Part shown: piece by piece, positions 58,740 to 64,000 of the stretch
Layout: each line of letters opens with the position of its first letter
Position numbering within the stretch: the first letter of the stretch is position 1
Assembly (NCBI GenBank): GCA_905116865.2
Contig: CAJHNH020000693.1
Location: forward strand, 1-64,000
Reading direction: 5' to 3'
Length of the DNA: 64,000 bases
DNA from: Candidula unifasciata
Lineage: Eukaryota; Mollusca; Gastropoda; Stylommatophora; Geomitridae
Translations under genes and position numbers: made by a program
The notes under the pieces: generated by a model
Seen by the model: only the letters and a program-made list of their open reading frames with translations
Databases searched by the model: none
What the model was told of the DNA's origin: nothing

Positions 58740-59070
58740 CCTTGACATGATGAATGGCTGCTGCAACCTCCATGTCCTGCATTGCAGCACTACCATCATA
58801 GGGTCGTCACAGGGGGTACTGTTGTATACATCCTCAGGATCAATGGTTGCTGTAGATGTTTCAATGCCAGCCTGAAATGCCTCACAGGTGTCATAAGTAA
58901 ACAGAGTGCAGCACTGGTGGGGTCATCCTACCCAGGTTGATATGCTCCTAGAACTCGAACAAGTAAACCCTTAACCTCCAAGATATGGGACAGCCTGCAT
59001 GCCATGATTATTTCAAGGAGTTCACCTATCATATTTTGCATGGTAATAATTCTCTAGCCATTGATCATAG
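58740..59070 (-). mobile_element. Decayed RT fragment of the RNase H-bearing LINE group
   Basis: With frameshifts the minus strand reads RIITMQNMIGELLEIIMACR, LGAYQPG, DTCEAFQAGIETSTATID and PEDVYNST, aligning with GFRIITLQNTFGKVLKKI, GSYQPGKD and VVAALDLKNAYNKV of the 13-kb LINE. Confidence 0.6.
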
Positions 59071-59264
59071 TGTGGGAATGACAAATGAGTTAATGAAACG
59101 AGAGCTTTAAAAGTGTGCTGACAATTTGGTTGTTTGCGTTTCTCCTGATCCCATTTGGTTCAGATACTAACAGCAGAAAGACATCAAGTAAACTAACATC
59201 TAACAAATGACCAAATTCAGCACATTCAAGATGTTCACCACATGTTAAAACACATACAATGTCA

Positions 59265-59830
59265 TCATCATGTAGCAGGTCCATTGCGCAATGTTGCTCT
59301 CATCGCGGTCTGCTTGAAAGAAACTTAATCTCTCACCAGCTCTCCTGCCTCATGTACTTTCATATTCAAGGAGTCACTTATATCCTGTGCCCATCTTCGT
59401 GTCGGTCGGCCCCCGCCCCTCCTTCCTGGTACCATGCCTTCTGCTATTATCTTGTCCAATCCATTGTGGCGCTTGAAATGACCAAAATATTTCAACTTCT
59501 GAGACTAGATGCTGTTCATTAGTCAATCATCCTTGATATTCAGATCATTTAAAATGTCAGTATTTCTTCTCTTTTTTCTTCCCGATTTTCTTTCTCAACT
59601 CTTTGAGTCCCAGGGGGTTTAGCATTACAGGCCCAAGGGGTAATCAAAAGAGACATAAAATCGGCGCATCATGTGTTAATTGGGCCTCTAGGTAGGAATC
59701 TATGAACATATGATTTCCTTGGGACTCAAAGAGTTAAGGACCAGGAGATAGTCCAGGACTCACATCCGTGTGTAGCTACAAGGAAGATGCATGCTGTCAA
59801 AATTTTTATTTTTATTTCCTTGCTGGCTAA
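59265..59830 (-). mobile_element. RTE-type LINE C-terminus carrying a MITE
   Basis: Minus strand: KILTACIFLVATHGCESWTI, then (after the MITE) the FGHFKRH, GRRGGGGRPT and GTGYK-type end seen in the 44.25-44.70 kb copy. Frames are disrupted. Confidence 0.78.
59596..59737. mobile_element. MITE, TTAA-type, copy 2
   Basis: Ends AACTCTTTGAGTCCCAGGGG and, reverse-complemented, TTAACTCTTTGAGTCCCAAG. The interior (ACATAAAATCGGCGCATCAT) matches copy 1 in reverse. The matching LINE copy at 44.59-44.62 kb lacks it. Confidence 0.82.
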
Positions 59831-59937
59831 CCATAGACTTTTAATGATGGGTAATCTTTGTATTGCTATGGCCATCCTCGTTAACCATAGACTTTTAATA
59901 TTGTGTAATCTTTGTATTGCTATGGCCATCCTCATTT
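59823..59937. repeat. 57-bp direct duplication
   Basis: Two copies of CTAACCATAGACTTTTAAT... followed by GTAATCTTTGTATTGCTATG and GCCATCCTC. Confidence 0.85.
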
Positions 59938-59939
59938 AG

Positions 59940-61540
59940 ATTTCTGTCAAACAGTCTCCATTCAATGCGTACACAGCAGGAGTCACGAGTGCACAAAGCG
60001 TAGGTCTAGGTAGAACAATGTCGTATGCAGATGATATCCTTGTTTACCGTCGGGGTAAAGACAGGCAGGAAATAACAACCACACTACAACACGAACTGGA
60101 CAGACTTAGTGAGTGGTGCCAGGAATCAAGAGCTCAGGTGAACCCTTTCAAAGCCTCCTTAACATGGTTCTCTCTGAATACTCACATCGTCAGTACACCA
60201 ACGCCAGTCGTAAGCATATGTGGTGTAGACATCAAGAGAACGGACACTATGAAATACCTGGGCATGACATTTGACAGATGCTTGTCATACAAATGCCACG
60301 TCGACAACGTCATACTTAGAGCCAGGAAAGGTCTGACAACACTCAAGGTGCTAGCAGCAGCTGATATTGAACAATGTCTACTTTTCCTTCTCTATCATGG
60401 GCTTGTGCTTAGCGTCATTGACTATGGTCTTGGCCTCCTCACTGTCAGCAAAACCCAGCTAGAAAGACTGGACCGAGTACAAAATGAGGCCATGAGACTC
60501 ATACTCGGCTGCACAAAAGACACCTCCAGCAACGCCATGCGTTATGTCCTGGGTTTGCCGACGATGACTAGCAGATACAAAGTGGCACAAGTCAAGGCTT
60601 ACATGAGGGTATTGGCAGACGTTAACCACCCATTGCACAAAGCTATACACGACACAAAAGGAACGCATCTCAAAAGAGGCCGCTCTTGGATGGCAAAGGC
60701 TGAGGATTTGATCCAGCAGGTATGTGACCTAGGCGTAATCAGGCACGGAAAAGAATGGATGAATACACCAGTAGACATGCATGGCATCTCTAAGGTTGTC
60801 ATCTTACTCGGAAGGTACTGTCGGGATCAGATTCCTGCGGCCGTAGACACAGAAGTAAGGGAACTGATAGATCAGCTTTCGGACCCAGAAGCTATCATCA
60901 TCTACACAGATGGATCTGTGAAGCGCGGATCAAGGTCAGCATGGGCATACACAGCGCAAAGAAGAGGGAAAACAATACATGAGGACAGCGGCGCTTACCA
61001 GACAACCGCTGCTTCTGGAGCTTTAGCGTGGGTATCTGAGCAAACCGCCACACAGGCAGTAATTGTCTCAGACTCAATGAATATGCTTCAGAAGATAGCA
61101 ACAGGCAGTATGCGCTCTGAATGGATAGAAAGCATTTGGAAATCGCACTTAACCTCCGTAACCTGGATCTACACACCGGGTCATGCGGGCGTAAAGGGAA
61201 ATGAGCGAGCGGACCAACTGGCAAGCACTGCACTAAGGATGCGGAAAAAAGCATGGACAGAGCAGATATTGTCAACGCTGTACGAACTGGGCTAGTGGAT
61301 AATGAAGAATCCTTGACACTAACATGATTGCGTGACATAAGAGTTAAGCATGGTGAAGCACGTCCTTGCCGTCTTCGAGGCCGATAAAATAGACAATAAA
61401 ACCAGCTTCTAATGGGGACAATTAGTAGAAGTACTTTGGAGTGGCTGCTGCTTAGGAGGACTGCGCACACATGGGTATGCCCAATGTGCAGTGACGTCGA
61501 TTGTGATAACAAAATATAAAATAAAGTCGGCATTCCGAAA
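59940..61540 (+). mobile_element. 5'-truncated LINE with intact RT C-terminus and RNase H frame (I/Nimb-like)
   Basis: The frame is open from about 59945 to the stop at 61293-61295. A 425-codon reading from the ATG at 60018 begins MSYADDILVY, the RT motif C with both catalytic Asp residues; the ATG is internal and not a true start. Upstream codons read FNAYTAGVTSAQSVGLGRT. Then YLGMTFDRCLSYKCHVDN (thumb), GCTKDTSSNAMRYVLGLPTM, and an RNase H domain from about residue 290: IIIYTDGS, VIVSDSMN near 350 and YTPGHAGVKGNERADQLAS near 388, all family catalytic motifs. 3' UTR to about 61540. Intactness suggests recent insertion. Confidence 0.9.
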
Positions 61541-61694
61541 CCCAAGTTCAAGGTGTCTCCTTCATGCCAAAGAACTGCATGGCTGTTGGGTTAACAGTCG
61601 TTAACGAACGCAGTCAGGTCGTTGTATGGGCAACGCCTGCTGGTGGATGTAATGTCCCTTCCCCAGCTAATAGTGAGGGTACTGCTGGGGTGAC

Positions 61695-61975
61695 CATTTA
61701 TTAACCCTCACATAATGCTTCAGGTCAAAATGGACGCTAGGCACGGCCATTTTTTTTTTTTTTTGCTTCTGCCAGGCAGTGGCCGTTGCATTTTTGCTCC
61801 ATTTGTAGACTTCCTTTCTCTCTATAGGATATAGTTTCGTCGCCCAGCTTCTGAGTTCAGTGTATGTTGTGACACTCTGAGCTACGTGTGTTTTTCGTTG
61901 GCACAGGAGCGGAGCAACTATGGGGTGACCCGTTTGCTATGAAGCTGAAACTAGGATTACCAGATTACCAGTCTC
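61695..61975. mobile_element. Interspersed repeat R, copy 3 (inverted, internal deletion)
   Basis: TTAACCCT border, AATGGACGCTAG, TTTTTGCTCCATTTGTAGAC, CGTCGCCCAGCTTCTGAGTT, ending GAAGCTGAAACTAGG and ATTACCAGATTACCAG; the reverse complement of copies 1 and 2 with the middle removed. Confidence 0.8.
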
Positions 61976-61984
61976 CATTGCTAT

Positions 61985-62510
61985 TTATTATAGAGCCTTG
62001 ATATTCAAAGTTTGTGATATTTTTAATTTCTTCATCATTTATTGTAATTTTTGGGTGACAGCTAGTTGTTTCTGCGGACATTATTTTCATTGTCATTAAT
62101 TTCAAGAATAAGTTGCTGGGTTTTTGAACAAACATAACTGAATTTGCTATTGCTATAACAGTGTTGGAAAGGAGGACTGTGTCATCTGCATGGCAAAGAT
62201 CCAGAATAGAGCTACCATTAATTATGAGAGTTCACAATTGTCACATGTCAGGTTATTTGTGACGTTGTTCATGTGGTTTACTGCATATATTGTGAATAGG
62301 TAAAGTGAGAGTATGCACCCCTGCCTCATTCCCTTTTGCACCTCGAACCAATCCGATGTTTAAACAGCTGCTCTGATGGCTGCTTACTGTTCATGTCATA
62401 AACAATGTACCAAATGTGCTGGAAAACCCAGGCTTCTCATAAAACTCCACAATTTCTGAGGTTGGACACAATCAAATGCCTTGCTATAATCAACGAAACA
62501 AGCATAAGAG
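61985..62510 (-). mobile_element. LINE reverse transcriptase fragment
   Basis: Minus strand in order: FIDYSKAFDCVQ (motif A), KLWSFMRSLGFPAHLV, EVQKGMRQGCILSLYLFTIY (motif B), LDLCHADDTVLLS (motif C with ADD), then KLMTMKIMSAETTS. Several stops, so inactive. Truncated after the palm. Confidence 0.85.
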
Positions 62511-63540
62511 TACAAATATGAAGCTGGAGTTTGCAAGAAAGTGGACAGGGGCAAAGATAAAAAGCCATGCCAGCGCAGCTGAGCAACTTCACATTGAGAA
62601 GGGGGAAGTAAATCTTATGAATTATTATCACTCAGACATTGCTGATATGGAAACTGGAAGAGCAGTGGGTACACAACAGCAAATCTACAGAGTAAACGCA
62701 GGACACGCATTGATTTGTCAGTACCGCCCGGCCCAATCGACGAATGAGAAGTGAAGGTTTTTAATCTACCAATGACCAGTTAGAGTAACTTTAACAAGCT
62801 TGATGATCTCTTCCACATTTCCACACAGGTTTAGGCACAAGAAAACGGGCCGTCAGCTGCATCGCTAATAACTGTATAGTGGAAAGTTCTACAGAAGTTT
62901 GAGTATTCTAAGACTAGCGGCACAAATGCTGAAATATGTGGTTTCAGCCTGCTACCTATCTCAGTATACTGTGAGGGGAAAGAGTAGAGAGTCAAAACTG
63001 TGAGCTAGATAGACAGCAGCACCAAGCTAGAAGCACACAACACATGACAGCACAAGGTTTAGCCAACGACTGACTAGCTGCCGATGTTTATCTGTCAATT
63101 AGTCAAACAGCGAAGATGGCACCTCATCTGTGAGGTTAACTGTGTGAAAACAAAACATCAGCCGACAAGGCAGCTCTTGAACTTTGGCCAGCGACTGTGT
63201 TGACACAAGCAAGTGTCACCAGAGGGACATCACAACACTGACATGGTGCAGCCGTCACCGGACACGTACACAGAAATAAACAAGAATGTTTGCTCACACA
63301 AAACAGCAAACGTGTGAGCAACAGAGTGTGTCCTAGGCCGGAGACAAGTCGGACATTGACATCAACCCCACCAAACAGGTACAGCTCATTAACGGCGTCA
63401 AACTGGCGGGAAATGCCCCTGTCATCAACACAAATAGCAAAACATGCAAATGTTGATAGTTTTGTCTATGCACAAATGTCATCTTTACAAACGTCATTGT
63501 GAACGGTTACCGAGCAAACCTTGTTAGAGAACGAACCTAC
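62511..63540. other. Upstream region, no gene recognised
   Basis: Slightly more GC-rich than the introns, with no repeat. Could hold the non-coding 5' exon or promoter of the SPECC1L-like gene (minus strand), but I find no splice donor or core-promoter pattern I can defend. Short open frames at 62476 and 63290 have no recognisable domain. Confidence 0.4.
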
Positions 63541-63554
63541 AACCAACATACGTA

Positions 63555-63652
63555 GAGGTGTGCGTGTGTGTGCAGGCGCGCGTATGTGTTGTGTGTGCAG
63601 GCGCGCGTGTGTGTGTGCAGGCGCGCGCGCGTGTGCGTGCAGGCGCGCGTGG
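63555..63652. repeat. GC/GT microsatellite
   Basis: Repeats of GTGTGTGTGCAGGCGCGCGT type; alternating purine-pyrimidine sequence with Z-DNA potential. Source of Cys/Arg-rich spurious frames. Confidence 0.88.
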
Positions 63653-63659
63653 AAAGCAT

Positions 63660-64000
63660 CTACACAGATACTACTGTTAATGTGGGAAGTGTTACAGCTT
63701 CATTTGATTTAGACCGGTATATGCGTTGGAATCAAGCCCCTGAGGCCTACTCTTTCCCCCACAGCAAATAACTCTGTAACAAGACTAAGCAGTCCCCGTT
63801 AACCACCTGTGGACATTCTCTTTAAAAGCATTTGTTTTTAAATCTTATATTATTCAAAATATATTTATTTACCATTCTATTATTAGTGTTATGCTCTAAA
63901 ACTAGTATTAGGCACCTCGAGGATCCCCTTTGTGCCTAGAAAATATGTACTGCGGTGACCTCTGAGGTCACCTCAATACGAATGTTTCCTCTGCGTCGGC
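63660..64000. other. Window end, no gene recognised
   Basis: Contains a perfect 9-base palindrome arm pair GGTGACCTC-T-GAGGTCACC at 63954-63972 and a 6-base stem AGGCAC/GTGCCT around 63910-63937. Confidence 0.5.

Noticed and set aside
60018..61295. 425-codon frame as a host gene
   Set aside because: YADD and RNase H motifs and its position in a 5'-truncated LINE show it is the end of a retrotransposon polyprotein; its ATG is internal.

Overview
This window is eukaryotic nuclear DNA, most likely from a mollusc (probably a gastropod). It shows spliced genes with GT-AG introns, several families of non-LTR retrotransposon fragments, a Penelope-like element, tRNA-derived SINEs, MITEs and a very large load of tandem repeats. 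There is no bacterial-style operon, no rRNA and no CRISPR. The taxonomic call is inference from repeat style and protein similarity, not from a species-specific marker.

One gene can be reconstructed in full: a cytospin-A/SPECC1L-family gene on the minus strand, from its ATG at 55785 to its TGA at 15208. I assembled 13 coding exons whose GT-AG sites and phases all agree, giving a protein of about 1150 residues. It has a basic Ser-rich N-terminus, a long interrupted coiled coil, a Ser/Pro-rich linker and a C-terminal calponin-homology (CH) domain ending close to the stop. Exon sequence is only about 3.5 kb of the 40.6-kb locus. A second gene is represented only by a candidate last exon on the plus strand (4169-4327), which I cannot name.

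The rest is repeats. From 1 to 15 kb, downstream of the SPECC1L-like gene, lie long minisatellites (44-bp, 47-bp, 60-bp, 39-bp and 42-bp units) with retroelement relics between them. The introns hold a 24-bp array of about 2.7 kb, a 69-bp array, 37-bp, 27-bp, 20-bp, 13-bp and 54-bp arrays, a 2.5-kb 37-bp array, a 1.75-kb 58-bp array and others. By my array boundaries about a third of the window (roughly 22 kb) is minisatellite. From 56 to 62.5 kb, upstream of the start-codon exon, are nested LINE fragments, one with an intact 425-codon RT-C-terminal/RNase H frame. From 62.5 kb to the end no gene is recognised; the gene's 5' UTR exon and promoter may lie there or beyond.

The most interesting signal is that minisatellites have captured splice sites of the SPECC1L-like gene. 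The exon 1 donor lies in a 17-copy 44-bp array, the exon 11 donor in a 3-copy 100-bp array, and the exon 13 acceptor in a roughly 9-copy array whose innermost 30-bp units would each add ten in-frame residues to the CH domain. A fourth array, just upstream of exon 3, repeats an acceptor-like motif about 20 times. Several other arrays can be traced to amplification inside LINE fragments, which shows where such arrays begin.
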